41,759 bases of DNA from an uncultured Nitrospirota bacterium (GTDB lineage Bacteria; CG2-30-53-67). Location: the NCBI GenBank assembly GCA_947259355.1, contig CAMYMF010000022.1:5591-47349 (forward strand). The letters are read 5' to 3'. Positions 30,359-38,750 of this stretch are shown piece after piece. The position numbers and the translations under genes were made by a program. Under the pieces are notes generated by a model. That model did no database searches, had not been told where the DNA came from, and worked only from the letters and a program-made list of their open reading frames with translations. Numbering within the stretch: the first letter of the stretch is position 1; every line of letters begins with the position of its first letter.

Positions 30359-30988
30359 ATGAATCCGAAAAGCGGCAACAACGAGCGTCCCGGGTTTGAT
30401 CGCCGGATGACCCGGGAGGAGATCAATGCCCTGCCGATCCGGCGCTACGGCCGCACGGTTCGTATCGTGCGGACCCGTCCGGAACTGGATGCGGCGGTAC
30501 AGCGGCTTGCGAAGGAGCGGCTCCTTGGCTTTGACACGGAAACACGGCCGGCCTTCGAAAAGGGCCGGGTCTACCCGCCGGCCCTCATACAGCTCGCCGG
30601 GCGACAGGGCGCTTATCTCTTCCAGCTGCGCCACCTCAAATTTCCGCGCGCTCTGCGGCGGCTTCTGGCTGAACCGAACATCGTCAAGGCCGGCGTCGCC
30701 CCCGAATATGACGTGGCCCAGCTCAAGGAACTGGGCCATTTCCGGGACGCCGGGTTCGTCGACCTCTCGGACCTGGCCCGGCGCGTGGGCATCAAGAATC
30801 ACGGACTGCGGGGCCTTGCGGCCGTGCTGCTCGGTTTTCGTATTTCCAAACAAGCACAACGGTCCAACTGGGCACGGGAGACGCTGACGCCGGCACAGGT
30901 ACGTTACGCGGCCACCGACGCCTGGGTCAGTCGAGAGCTTTATCTGCAGCTCGTACAGGAAGGTAAGGGCGGTGCGGACGGGAGATGA
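30359..30988 (+). CDS. 3'-5' exonuclease, DEDDy type (RNase D/WRN-like)
   Basis: A 209-residue single-domain exonuclease. The catalytic residues of the DEDDy class are visible: D59 and E61 (GFDTET), D118 (YDVAQL), Y183 and D187 (YAATDAW). No HRDC domain, so it is a stand-alone WRN-type exonuclease rather than full RNase D. Substrate DNA or RNA is not clear. Its end overlaps the TraB-family gene by 17 nt. Confidence 0.88.
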   Translation: MNPKSGNNERPGFDRRMTREEINALPIRRYGRTVRIVRTRPELDAAVQRLAKERLLGFDTETRPAFEKGRVYPPALIQLAGRQGAYLFQLRHLKFPRALRRLLAEPNIVKAGVAPEYDVAQLKELGHFRDAGFVDLSDLARRVGIKNHGLRGLAAVLLGFRISKQAQRSNWARETLTPAQVRYAATDAWVSRELYLQLVQEGKGGADGR

Positions 30989-32189
30989 ACACTCACAGGG
31001 CACGCTGAACCGGGAGAGCTCGCCGCTTCCGGCCAGCGTTCGCACGGTGTCGGTGGACGGCAAAACGGTCTACCTGATCGGGACGGCCCATGTCTCCCAA
31101 CAGAGCGTAGAGGATGTGCGCCGGACCGTGTCAGCCGTGCACCCTGAGAGCATCTGCGTGGAGCTGTGCCCGGCGCGTCACAAGGCCATCGTTCAGCGAG
31201 ATGCCTGGAAGCAGATGAACATCTTCAAAGTCATCCGCGAAAAGAAGGCCGTCTTCCTTCTCGCGCAGCTCATCATGACAGCCTTCTATCGAAGGATCGG
31301 CGAGCAGCTCGGGGTCGAGCCGGGTGCGGAAATGGTCGAGGGCGTCCGCCAGGCGAAGCATATGGGGGCGACCCTTGTGCTGGCCGATCGGGACATCGAT
31401 ATCACCCTGAAGCGGGTCTGGGGGCACCTCGGTTTCTGGAACAAACTCAAGCTGATGTTTCACCTGCTGACCGGGCTCTTCGTCGGTGCCGACATCGACG
31501 GCGATGCCATCGAGGAGTTGAAAGATCGGGACCAGCTGGAAAATGTGCTGCAGTCGTTCAGCGAAGCATTTCCGGAGATCAAACATCGGCTCCTCGATGA
31601 GCGGGATATCTATCTGGCCGAAAAGATACGGGAGGCCCCCGGGCAGATCATTGCCGCGGTGGTGGGCGCGGCCCATGTGCCGGGCATTGAAAGAGCCATT
31701 GGCGAACGCCATCCGCTGGAGCCCCTCAGGCAGGTGCCGCCCCGCTCCTCCTGGGGCGCGGTCCTCAAGTGGGGCATACCGGGGATCATCGTGGCCCTGT
31801 TGGTCGCGGGGTTCGTGCGCGATGGGGCCCACCACTCCGTGGGGTCCATCCAGATCTGGTTTCTGGTCAACGGCACCCTGTCGGCCCTCGGAGCGGCCCT
31901 GGCTCTGGCGCACCCGCTGACCATCCTTTCCGCCTTTCTGGGGGCCCCCCTGACGAGCCTGAATCCGATGATTGCGGCGGGCTGGGTGGCCGGTCTCGTG
32001 CAAGCCTGGGTCAAGAAGCCCACCGTTCAGGATCTGGAGGAGCTGCCCAAGGCCGTGGCATCGGTGAAAGGATTCTGGATGAATCCGGTGAGTCGCATCC
32101 TGCTCGTGGTTGTGCTTGCGAACGTGGGGAGTTCCCTGGGGACCTTTATTGCTGGGGTCTGGATCGCCCGCCGGACCTTTCCGGGGTAG
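30972..32189 (+). CDS. TraB/PrgY family membrane protein
   Basis: A 405-residue protein with an N-terminal TraB (Tiki/ChaN-type) domain, starting YLIGTAHVSQQSVEDVRRT, with VELCPARH, LADRDIDITLKR and VVGAAHVPGI, then several C-terminal TM segments (about 257-275, 287-340, 375-400). PrgY/TraB in enterococci limits pheromone activity and the fold suggests metal-dependent peptidase activity; the bacterial chromosomal role is unknown. GTG 30972 is used; it overlaps the exonuclease gene, so the pair is probably coupled. Confidence 0.85.
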   Translation: MRTGDEHSQGTLNRESSPLPASVRTVSVDGKTVYLIGTAHVSQQSVEDVRRTVSAVHPESICVELCPARHKAIVQRDAWKQMNIFKVIREKKAVFLLAQLIMTAFYRRIGEQLGVEPGAEMVEGVRQAKHMGATLVLADRDIDITLKRVWGHLGFWNKLKLMFHLLTGLFVGADIDGDAIEELKDRDQLENVLQSFSEAFPEIKHRLLDERDIYLAEKIREAPGQIIAAVVGAAHVPGIERAIGERHPLEPLRQVPPRSSWGAVLKWGIPGIIVALLVAGFVRDGAHHSVGSIQIWFLVNGTLSALGAALALAHPLTILSAFLGAPLTSLNPMIAAGWVAGLVQAWVKKPTVQDLEELPKAVASVKGFWMNPVSRILLVVVLANVGSSLGTFIAGVWIARRTFPG

Positions 32190-32290
32190 TCTATTTTTCC
32201 CGGGTTGCCATCGGACGACCGGGGGAGACGACGAGACGGGGCAAGGACCCTGCCCGCGTCCGCCAACGGCAAGTTCCGATCGTGTCGGTG

Positions 32291-33319
32291 TTAATCGAGC
32301 AAAACCTCTACATCGTTGCTCTGGCGCAGGGACTGGATATACGCCGCCATCTCGCCCTGCGACGCGCTGGCCTGCAGGTACTGGGCGATACGTTCCTTCA
32401 TTTCCTCGTAAGAATGGCGCTTCTCCGGTTTCTTCTCTTCGGCGCGGATAATATGGAAGCCCACCGGTGATTGGACCAGATTGCTCAGCTGGCCCGGCTT
32501 GAGAGCGAAGGCCGCGTCGCTGAACTCGGAAACCATCTGCTGCCGGGCGAAGAAGCCAAGGGAGCCCTCGTTTTCAGACACGGACGGATCGTCCGAGTTG
32601 GCTTTCGCAACCTCAGCGAAATCTTCTCCGCTCCGAAGGCGCTTCAGGAGTGCCTCGCCCTTCTTACGAGCCGCTTCGCGCGTGGGCTCGTCGGCACTGG
32701 GGTCGACCCGTATCAGGATGTGGCTGGCCTTGACCATTTCAGGCTCCACAAACCGCTCCTCATTGCTCTTGTAGAAGGCCCTGATCTCATCGTCCGACGG
32801 GCCCTGGCCCTTGCGGACCTTCGTCTCCATCAGGTGATTGATGCGTACGCTGTTGGAGATCTTCGCTCGCAGGTCCGCAACGCTCATTCCTTGCTGGCTG
32901 AGCGCGGCCTCGAATTCACCTTCCCCGGGGAAGCCCGTTCTGAGTTCTTTCATCTTTTCTTCGATCTGTGCATCGAGATCATCCATTTGGACCTTCTCGC
33001 TCTCCTGAAGCAAAAGCTCCGTCGTAATCAACTGCTCCAGGATCTGCTTCTTGAACTTGCTCATCTCATCGTCGGAGTTGAGCAGAGAGCGCAGCTGAGG
33101 GTTTTGTTCGATGGCTGCCGTCATGGCGTCCATGAGATCGGACTCACGAATTTCCTTTGCGTTGACCTTGGCGACCACCTTGTTTTCGATGACCGCTTCC
33201 GCCGGTGCCGGCGCAGTGCTCTCGGCCATTTTCGGCTTCTCCGCAGCCACGCAGGCCTGATATATACAAAGGGAGAGAAGCAGGATCAATCCACGGATGA
33301 TTTCATATCGTGTTTTCAA
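32291..33319 (-). CDS. Periplasmic peptidyl-prolyl isomerase, SurA/PpiC type
   Basis: A 342-residue protein with a signal peptide (about 1-26, cleavage after CVAA likely) and an Ala/Pro/Glu-rich linker. A SurA-like N-terminal chaperone region (~45-150) precedes one parvulin domain (about 195-295: KASHILIRVDPSADE, DFAEVAKANSDDPS, GSLGFFARQQMVSEF, PVGFHIIRAEEK). A C-terminal helix follows. Known relatives fold outer-membrane proteins. Convergent with the TraB-family gene and divergent from the metallo-hydrolase. Confidence 0.9.
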   Translation of the reverse strand: MKTRYEIIRGLILLLSLCIYQACVAAEKPKMAESTAPAPAEAVIENKVVAKVNAKEIRESDLMDAMTAAIEQNPQLRSLLNSDDEMSKFKKQILEQLITTELLLQESEKVQMDDLDAQIEEKMKELRTGFPGEGEFEAALSQQGMSVADLRAKISNSVRINHLMETKVRKGQGPSDDEIRAFYKSNEERFVEPEMVKASHILIRVDPSADEPTREAARKKGEALLKRLRSGEDFAEVAKANSDDPSVSENEGSLGFFARQQMVSEFSDAAFALKPGQLSNLVQSPVGFHIIRAEEKKPEKRHSYEEMKERIAQYLQASASQGEMAAYIQSLRQSNDVEVLLD

Positions 33320-33459
33320 TCGGGATCTCCTTCATGAAGAGGAAGAAAAAGGAAACTACTCAAAAAAAGGATAACAGCTCATCGGGCAAAGGGTCAATAG
33401 ATTTGTTCGCACGCCTCCAGGCGACCGTACCCCCTGGGCGCGTAGGCTCCGACGCGACA

Positions 33460-33488
33460 TTGACACCCATCGGTGCATCCGCTATCTT
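33460..33488 (+). promoter_or_regulatory. Sigma70-type promoter for the metallo-hydrolase gene
   Basis: TTGACA (33460-33465), 17-bp spacer, TATCTT (33483-33488), 33 bp before the ATG at 33521. Lies in the 201-bp divergent spacer with the isomerase gene. Confidence 0.7.
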
Positions 33489-33520
33489 GGGGCCGTTACC
33501 GCAACGGCTCAGGAGAAAAA

Positions 33521-34276
33521 ATGATGAAACTGACCGTACTGGGCTCAGGCACAGGCTTTCCTTCCGCCAAGCGCGGGGGTCCCGGCTATTTGATTGAGAC
33601 AGGACGGGTGTCCCTCCTGATGGACTTGGGCAGCGGGACCCTCGCGAAGCTCCACGGTCTGGGCGTATCGCTCGAGCAGGTTGGACCGATTTTGATCACG
33701 CACCTGCACCCGGACCATGTGGCTGAACTCGTCTCCCTTCTTTTTGCGCTGAAGAACATTCTCTTTGCCCGACGCGAACCACTTTGTTTCATGGGCTGCC
33801 GCGGACTCGCAGCTCTCCTGCAGAAACTGCAAGCCGCGCACGGGGAGTGGATCCGCCCCACGGAGTTCCCGGTGGAAGTCGACGAGATGAGCGCTGAGAT
33901 GCGCCAGGTGGGCGATCTGAGCATTGCGGCTTTTCCGGTGGAGCACACCGCCGGCAGTGTCGGCTTTCGCGTGCGGGAAGCCTCGGGTGCGGTTCTGGCC
34001 TATTCGGGCGACACCGATTTCTGCCCAGCCCTGATCGACCTGGTGCGCGGGGCGGATCTGGCTGTTCTGGAATGTTCTTTTCCCGATGAGAAGAAATGCG
34101 CGGGCCATCTGACGCCTCGCGAAGCCGCTCAGGTCGCGTCTCGCGGTGGCGTGCGCAGACTGGTGCTCTCCCACTTCTATCCCGAGTGCGAGGGCGTCGA
34201 TCTGATCGCGCAGTGTCGCCCCTTCTTCACAGGAGAGGTGATCCTCGCACACGACCTTCTGGAGTTGACGCTCTGA
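33521..34276 (+). CDS. Metallo-beta-lactamase-fold hydrolase (RNase Z-like)
   Basis: A 251-residue MBL-fold protein with the metal motif HLHPDH (61-66), further His/Asp residues in VEHTAGSVGFRV and YSGDTDFCPAL, and a late VLSHFYPE motif, as in the ELAC/RNase Z-like subclass. It lacks the RNase Z flexible arm, so tRNA 3' processing is not assured. GGAG precedes ATG 33521 by 6 bases; an ATG directly after it (33524) is also possible. Confidence 0.85.
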   Translation: MMKLTVLGSGTGFPSAKRGGPGYLIETGRVSLLMDLGSGTLAKLHGLGVSLEQVGPILITHLHPDHVAELVSLLFALKNILFARREPLCFMGCRGLAALLQKLQAAHGEWIRPTEFPVEVDEMSAEMRQVGDLSIAAFPVEHTAGSVGFRVREASGAVLAYSGDTDFCPALIDLVRGADLAVLECSFPDEKKCAGHLTPREAAQVASRGGVRRLVLSHFYPECEGVDLIAQCRPFFTGEVILAHDLLELTL

Positions 34277-34346
34277 CAGGGTTGCCGAAGGAACGTCTGT
34301 TTTATGATGTGCCTGTTGCGTTTGCCCGGTCCCAGGGGGGTGGAGG

Positions 34347-34898
34347 CTAGGCTGGACGAGAATCATGCAGGAGGGTCCTGCGGGTTCGGTAAAGGTCTGT
34401 TTTCACCGCGCCGACGGAACGGCTGGTCTTGCGGGAGATCTCTTTGGTGCTCAACCCGTCGAAGTGCTTCATAAAAAAGATCTTTTTACTCTGTACAGAC
34501 ATGGTGTCCAGTTTCTGGCGCCAGTTGCAGAGATATTCCCGGTATTCAATATGTTTGAGCGGGGTGTAGCTGTCGACGGTTTCGTATTTCGGAAGCCCCT
34601 CCTCCAGTGGTTCGAAATGTGCGGCAGACTTCTGTTTGCTGCGGATCCAGTTCCGCACCATATTCTTCGTTATGCCGAACAGCCAGCAGGAGAGGGACGA
34701 TTTTCCGAGATAGGTCTCGAAAGATTGCACGGCTGCCATAAAGACGTCCTGGGTGAGATCTTCCGTGTCGGCGTGATTTCTCACCTGCACAAAGATATAG
34801 TTGTACACCTTCTGGAAGTGCTTCTCATAGAACGTGTCGAAAGCCTCCCGGTCTCCTGAAAGAATCTTTGCAACCAGTGCCTTGTCGTCGTCTCTCAC
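34347..34898 (-). CDS. ECF-type RNA polymerase sigma factor
   Basis: A 183-residue sigma70-family protein with region 2 (about 18-85: FYEKHFQKVYNYIF, DTEDLTQDVFMAAVQSF, WLFGITKNMVRNW) and region 4 (about 128-178: QSKKIFFMKHFDGLSTKEISRKTSRSVGAVKTDLYRTRRTL). No region 3 or 1, fitting ECF. GTG 34898 has AGGGGG upstream. No anti-sigma gene is adjacent; a CheZ-like gene lies 270 bp upstream on the same strand. Confidence 0.92.
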   Translation of the reverse strand: MRDDDKALVAKILSGDREAFDTFYEKHFQKVYNYIFVQVRNHADTEDLTQDVFMAAVQSFETYLGKSSLSCWLFGITKNMVRNWIRSKQKSAAHFEPLEEGLPKYETVDSYTPLKHIEYREYLCNWRQKLDTMSVQSKKIFFMKHFDGLSTKEISRKTSRSVGAVKTDLYRTRRTLLHDSRPA

Positions 34899-35117
34899 CG
34901 AAAACCCCCTTCGCGGCGGGATACACTGCTGCTAAGGCAGCCATTTGGTGAGGGGTGCAATATGAGTGCCAGACGCCGTCCGGGGACCGTCCCGTCTGCG
35001 TGGCACACCCCTATGTCGATAATTAATCTACGATTTGTAACGCAGGGAGCACGGAAGAGCACCCCCTCCGTTGACTGCAGGCAGCGTGGTGAACTGGAAA
35101 AAGAAAAGCGGCGATAT

Positions 35118-35150
35118 GAAAATCTTTTCCATTTTTGGGAAAAGATTTTC
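35118..35150 (-). terminator. Perfect 13-bp inverted repeat after the CheZ-like gene
   Basis: GAAAATCTTTTCC-ATTTTTG-GGAAAAGATTTTC, 20 bp beyond the CheZ-like stop. It probably terminates that transcript (a T-rich tract follows on the minus strand), though the stem is AT-rich and no uniform T-run follows directly. An operator for the sigma gene is the alternative. Confidence 0.5.
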
Positions 35151-35170
35151 ACACATTCGGCAATTTGATT

Positions 35171-35992
35171 CTACTTGAGGAACTCCGCCAGGAGATGGTC
35201 CACCTCTTCCAAATCGATGGCTTCCCGGTCGGCCCTCTGCAGCAGGTTGAGCATCCTTTCGCCCCGTTGGATGCTTTCGTCATCGGGGTTCTCTTCCTGG
35301 CGCATGCGGATCCCGAAATTCACCAACACCGAGATCAGCTTTTTTTCGAGCTCTTCCTCAACATCCATCAGCTTCTGCAGTTTCCGGGTGGCTAGATCGT
35401 GACGGGAGAGACTCGTCATGATCCGAGTCAGCTGCGAGCTCTTCTCGCTGGTGACGCCGCCCATCTCCTGCAGATGTGCCGCCAGGGATTGCTCCTCCTG
35501 CGTGATCTCGGAGAGGCAGTTCTTGATGACGTCGAACTTCTCGCTCAGCTTGAGGTGGCTCTGCTGCACCGCCTCGGTCAGATCCATGATGCTGCTGGCC
35601 GTCCGCTCGGTCTCCTCCAGGATGGCCGAGAGCTCGCCCGATTCGGCGGTACCCGCCTCTTCGGCGACCGGGGCGAGATGGTCCTCTGTACCGCCGGCGA
35701 TGTCTCTCTTGAACTGAACGACTTCGTCCGACACCTCCTTGATCCGGGTGAGGAGCTCCTTGTAGAGCTTCTCATAGGAGCCTTCCCGGGACGTTTGCCG
35801 ATCAAACACGGGCAGCACTTCCTTGGCGTCGTATAACGGGAGGCGCTCATCGTTGTGCTGAATCTCCTTGGGCAGACGGAGTGGGAAATTCTGAGGTGGC
35901 AGAATGCTGAAAAGCCCATCGACCTGCACGGCCACTTTTTTTCCGTTCACATTGACCAACAGTATATAGCGCACATTTTCACGGTTTTCCAT
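35171..35992 (-). CDS. CheZ-like protein with CheW-like N-terminal segment
   Basis: A 273-residue protein. Residues 8-65 (RYILLVNVNGKKVAVQVDGLF...LPLYDAKEVLPVFD) resemble about one half of a CheW-type fold. From ~119 (ELSAILEETERTASSIMDLTEAVQQ) the pattern is that of CheZ, a long helical bundle, ending in EEVDHLLAEFLK, like the CheY-binding tail of CheZ. The catalytic pair of CheZ (Asp and Gln four residues apart) appears as D199 and R203, so Gln is lost. Start ATG 35992 has GAGGAGG; an upstream in-frame ATG at 36070 is not supported. No other chemotaxis genes are in the window. Function uncertain. Confidence 0.6.
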   Translation of the reverse strand: MENRENVRYILLVNVNGKKVAVQVDGLFSILPPQNFPLRLPKEIQHNDERLPLYDAKEVLPVFDRQTSREGSYEKLYKELLTRIKEVSDEVVQFKRDIAGGTEDHLAPVAEEAGTAESGELSAILEETERTASSIMDLTEAVQQSHLKLSEKFDVIKNCLSEITQEEQSLAAHLQEMGGVTSEKSSQLTRIMTSLSRHDLATRKLQKLMDVEEELEKKLISVLVNFGIRMRQEENPDDESIQRGERMLNLLQRADREAIDLEEVDHLLAEFLK

Positions 35993-36234
35993 GAGGACCT
36001 CCTCACCGTTGTCGAGGCTTCTTCTTCGTCTGTCGGGAGAAAGCATGGGGCTCGCGTGGATCCAACCCATGCTGCATCTTACGGAATATGCTCACACTAT
36101 ACCCCTATCGCGCTCATCTTTCAAGAGCAAAGGTAGCGCGAGGGCGTCTGAAGGCCCGGCGATGGTGCGGGGTGTGTGGGGAATTGACATCCGCCCGCGG
36201 GCGGCATATGCTGCGTAGACTCCAGGAGGCAGCC

Positions 36235-36879
36235 ATGAGCCGGTCGTCCAAACGGTGGGTTCGGGACCACCGCAAAGATCCCTATGTGAAGAAGGCCCGG
36301 CAGGAGAACTATCGGGCCCGCTCGGCCTACAAGCTACTCCAGATGTTGGAGCGCTTCCCCCTGATCCGGCCGGGCGACTTGGTGATCGATTTGGGGGCGG
36401 CCCCGGGGGGGTGGAGCCAGGTGGCGGCCACCCGTGTCGGCCGGCGCGGCCGTGTCGTGGCCGTGGACCGTCTTGGCATGGCACCCATTCCCGGTGTGGA
36501 TCTGCTTCGGGGCGACTTTGGGGATGCTGGCACCGTCGATTCCCTTCTCGAGGTGCTCGCGGGCCGGCAGGCGGATCTTCTGCTGTCGGACATGGCACCG
36601 AGCACGACCGGAATGGCGTCGCTGGACCATGATCAGAGTGTCACCCTCGCTCGGATGGTGCTGGATCTGGCGGTTGGAGTGCTCCGCCCGAAAGGGGCCC
36701 TGGTGCTGAAAGTCTTTCAGGGCAGGGACTTGCCCGCGCTGCAGCGCGAAATGGCCGGCCGCTTTCGGACAGCCCGGACCTGGAAACCGCCGGCGTCCCG
36801 GGCACGAAGCGTGGAGGTCTACCTCGTGGGGCTCGGCTTCAGGGGGCCCTGCGAGCCGCACCACCGCACGACAGGCTGA
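36235..36879 (+). CDS. rlmE: 23S rRNA (uridine-2'-O) methyltransferase RlmE/FtsJ
   Basis: SAM-dependent 2'-O-methyltransferase of U2552 in 23S rRNA. The 214-residue protein has RARSAYKLLQM (catalytic K33), the SAM motif DLGAAPGGWSQVA, LLLSDMAPSTTG (catalytic Asp), LVLKVFQG (Lys) and SVEVYLVG (Glu), completing the K-D-K-E tetrad. ATG 36235 follows CAGGAGGCAGCC; an in-frame ATG at 36088 adds an unconserved extension. Confidence 0.95.
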   Translation: MSRSSKRWVRDHRKDPYVKKARQENYRARSAYKLLQMLERFPLIRPGDLVIDLGAAPGGWSQVAATRVGRRGRVVAVDRLGMAPIPGVDLLRGDFGDAGTVDSLLEVLAGRQADLLLSDMAPSTTGMASLDHDQSVTLARMVLDLAVGVLRPKGALVLKVFQGRDLPALQREMAGRFRTARTWKPPASRARSVEVYLVGLGFRGPCEPHHRTTG

Positions 36880-36955
36880 TGGGGCCGGTGCCCATGGTTG
36901 GATGCATTGCGACATCTGTGGTATACTACGGCCGAATGCCCAGAGAGGGGGAGTC

Positions 36956-37297
36956 ATGGATAGCCTATCCATTACCCGCGAGATGCTCAAGCAGCTGATT
37001 CAGGAGGCCGAGTCCAAGGGCGCCACCCGAATCAAGCGCATCGTTCTAGAGGTGGGCGAAATGAGCGGTCTCGATTCTGGGGAGCTGCAGCGTAATTTCG
37101 ATCTGCTCAGTCGGGACACCCTGGCCGAGGGGGCGACGCTCTCCATCACGGAAATCCCGCTCAATGTGCGCTGCCTCTCCTGCTCGGCCGAATATACGGC
37201 CAGCGGCTATCAGCTCAGATGTGCAGCCTGCGGCAGTCTGGCATCGGAGTTGGTCTCGGGCAACGAGCTGCGTGTCAAGGAAATGGAAGTGAGCTGA
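36956..37297 (+). CDS. HypA/HybF-like zinc protein, lacking the nickel-binding His2
   Basis: A 113-residue protein matching HypA along its length: SLSITREMLKQLIQEAE, IKRIVLEVGEMSGLDSGELQRNFDLLS, TLAEGATLSITEIP, and a zinc site C73/C76/C89/C92. HypA delivers nickel to hydrogenase and urease through the N-terminal MHE; here residues 2-3 are Asp-Ser, so the nickel ligand is absent. No hydrogenase, urease or hyp genes are nearby. GGGGGAG precedes ATG 36956. Possibly repurposed or a zinc-only paralogue. Confidence 0.75.
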   Translation: MDSLSITREMLKQLIQEAESKGATRIKRIVLEVGEMSGLDSGELQRNFDLLSRDTLAEGATLSITEIPLNVRCLSCSAEYTASGYQLRCAACGSLASELVSGNELRVKEMEVS

Positions 37298-37547
37298 TTT
37301 CCGTCAAGGAGCACACCATCCCAGCTCTCGTCCCTGCGGTCTCAATCATTCCCAGCTACAGCAAAAGGTGTTCAGTGTAAAGGGTCGGGAAAGGTCCGTG
37401 GGCGCTGCAAACGGCTCCTCCCCACGTGGATCTGCACAGCCCCTGCCCGACCGATGTCCACCGGAGGCCGGGCCTTTTTCAAGGGGCCGCGCCTTGCGCG
37501 AACGGCCGAGACCCCCCGCCAGGGTCCGCGATCGTTGGGATAAGGGC
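37298..37547. other. Non-coding spacer between the HypA-like gene and hflK promoter
   Basis: No convincing gene on either strand. A weak terminator-like AGGCCGGGCCTTTTT occurs near 37466-37480 (only four to five pairs), which may end the HypA-like transcript. The rest is GC-rich with no structure I can support. Confidence 0.45.
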
Positions 37548-37576
37548 TTGATCTTTCATCTGAAATCGATTAGACT
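37548..37576 (+). promoter_or_regulatory. Sigma70-type promoter for hflK
   Basis: TTGATC (37548-37553), 17-bp spacer, TAGACT (37571-37576). It would give a leader of about 90 nt containing two hairpins: CCCTGC-gatacg-GCAGGG (37602-37619) and CCGCC-CCGCA-GGCGG (37634-37648), the latter ending ~8 nt before the AAGGAGG ribosome site of hflK. Confidence 0.6.
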
Positions 37577-37673
37577 GGCCGACCAGTATCTGAAACGAAC
37601 CCCCTGCGATACGGCAGGGAGACGCTAGGAACACCGCCCCGCAGGCGGATGAGTCAAAAGGAGGAAACTCCCC

Positions 37674-38750
37674 ATGTCCTGGGATCCGAAGAGGCCGGGA
37701 AGAGGCCCCTGGGGGCAGGGCCCGCCGCCCATCGACGAGGTCGTGAAGAAATTCGAGGAGTCACTTCAGTCGTCGCTCCAGTCCGTGAAGCGCAAACTGC
37801 CCGGTTTCTGGGCGCTGGTGCTGGTGGTGCTGCTGGTCTGGCTGGCCTCTGGGATTTATATTGTACGTCCCGATGAGCGGGGCGTGGTGAAGCGCTTCGG
37901 AGAGATGGTCCGCACCGTCGGGCCCGGCCCCCACTGGCATCTCCCCTATCCCATTGAGACCGTTCTCAAGCCGAAGGTGACCAAGGTCCATCGGGTGGAG
38001 GTCGGTTTTCGCACGGTGTCTTCCGGCCCGCCCGCCCGGTACCGCGAGGTCCCCTCGGAGGCGCTCATGCTGACGGGAGACGCCAACATTGTGGCCCTGG
38101 AGTTCATCGTCCAGTATCGGATCAAGGATCCCGTCCTGTATCTCTTCAATATCCGCGACCAGGACACGACCATCAAGGACGCCGCCGAAGCCGCCATGCG
38201 GGAAGTCGTTGGTAAGAACCAGATCGACGAGGTGCTGACGGAGGGCAAACTCCAGGTTCAGGAGGACACAAAGATCCTGATGCAGGAGATCCTCGATCGT
38301 TACGAGGCGGGCATCAAGGTGGACGCCGTGCAGCTGCAGGATGTGCTCCCGCCCAAGCCGGTCATCGCCGCCTTCAAGGATGTGGCCTCTGCCAAGGAGG
38401 ACCGGGAGAAGACCGAGAACCTCTCCCTGGGGTATCGCAACGACATCCTCCCGAAGGCCAAGGGGCTGGCCCGTCAGATCATCAACGAGTCCGAGGCCTA
38501 CAAGGAGTCCAAGATCAACCAGGCCAAGGGAGATGTGAGCCGCTTCCTGCAGGTGCTGCAGGAATACCGCAAGGCCAAGGACGTCACCCGGACCCGAATC
38601 TACCTGGAGACCATGGAGGAGGTGCTGGGCAGAACGGAAAAGGTAATCATCGACCAGCAGACGTCGGACAAAATGCTGCCCTACCTGCCCTTGGAGCGCT
38701 TCCGCAAGGGAGGCACTGGCAGGTCAGCGGCCGAAGGAGGGACCCGATGA
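37674..38750 (+). CDS. hflK: FtsH protease activity modulator HflK
   Basis: SPFH/band-7 membrane protein that with HflC forms a large cage around FtsH. The 358-residue protein has a Gly/Pro-rich cytoplasmic N-terminus (1-20), a TM helix (about 44-63), then the periplasmic SPFH domain (VRPDERGVVKRFGEMVRTVGPGPHWHLPYPIE), and a long helical region ending near EKVIIDQQTSDKMLPYLPLE. AAGGAGG precedes ATG 37674. Overlaps hflC by four bases (ATGA). Confidence 0.96.
   Translation: MSWDPKRPGRGPWGQGPPPIDEVVKKFEESLQSSLQSVKRKLPGFWALVLVVLLVWLASGIYIVRPDERGVVKRFGEMVRTVGPGPHWHLPYPIETVLKPKVTKVHRVEVGFRTVSSGPPARYREVPSEALMLTGDANIVALEFIVQYRIKDPVLYLFNIRDQDTTIKDAAEAAMREVVGKNQIDEVLTEGKLQVQEDTKILMQEILDRYEAGIKVDAVQLQDVLPPKPVIAAFKDVASAKEDREKTENLSLGYRNDILPKAKGLARQIINESEAYKESKINQAKGDVSRFLQVLQEYRKAKDVTRTRIYLETMEEVLGRTEKVIIDQQTSDKMLPYLPLERFRKGGTGRSAAEGGTR

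Noticed and set aside
34895-35152. 85-codon minus-strand frame between the CheZ-like and sigma genes.
   Set aside because: Begins inside the inverted repeat, overlaps the sigma start, and shows no conserved pattern.
37641-37673. Sequence resembling a hammerhead ribozyme core (GGATGAG...GGAAAC) and, more loosely, a fluoride-riboswitch 3' half in the hflK leader.
   Set aside because: The core differs at required positions, the GAAAC part is explained by the ribosome-binding site region, and the fluoride pattern lacks its GGNGAUG 5' half.
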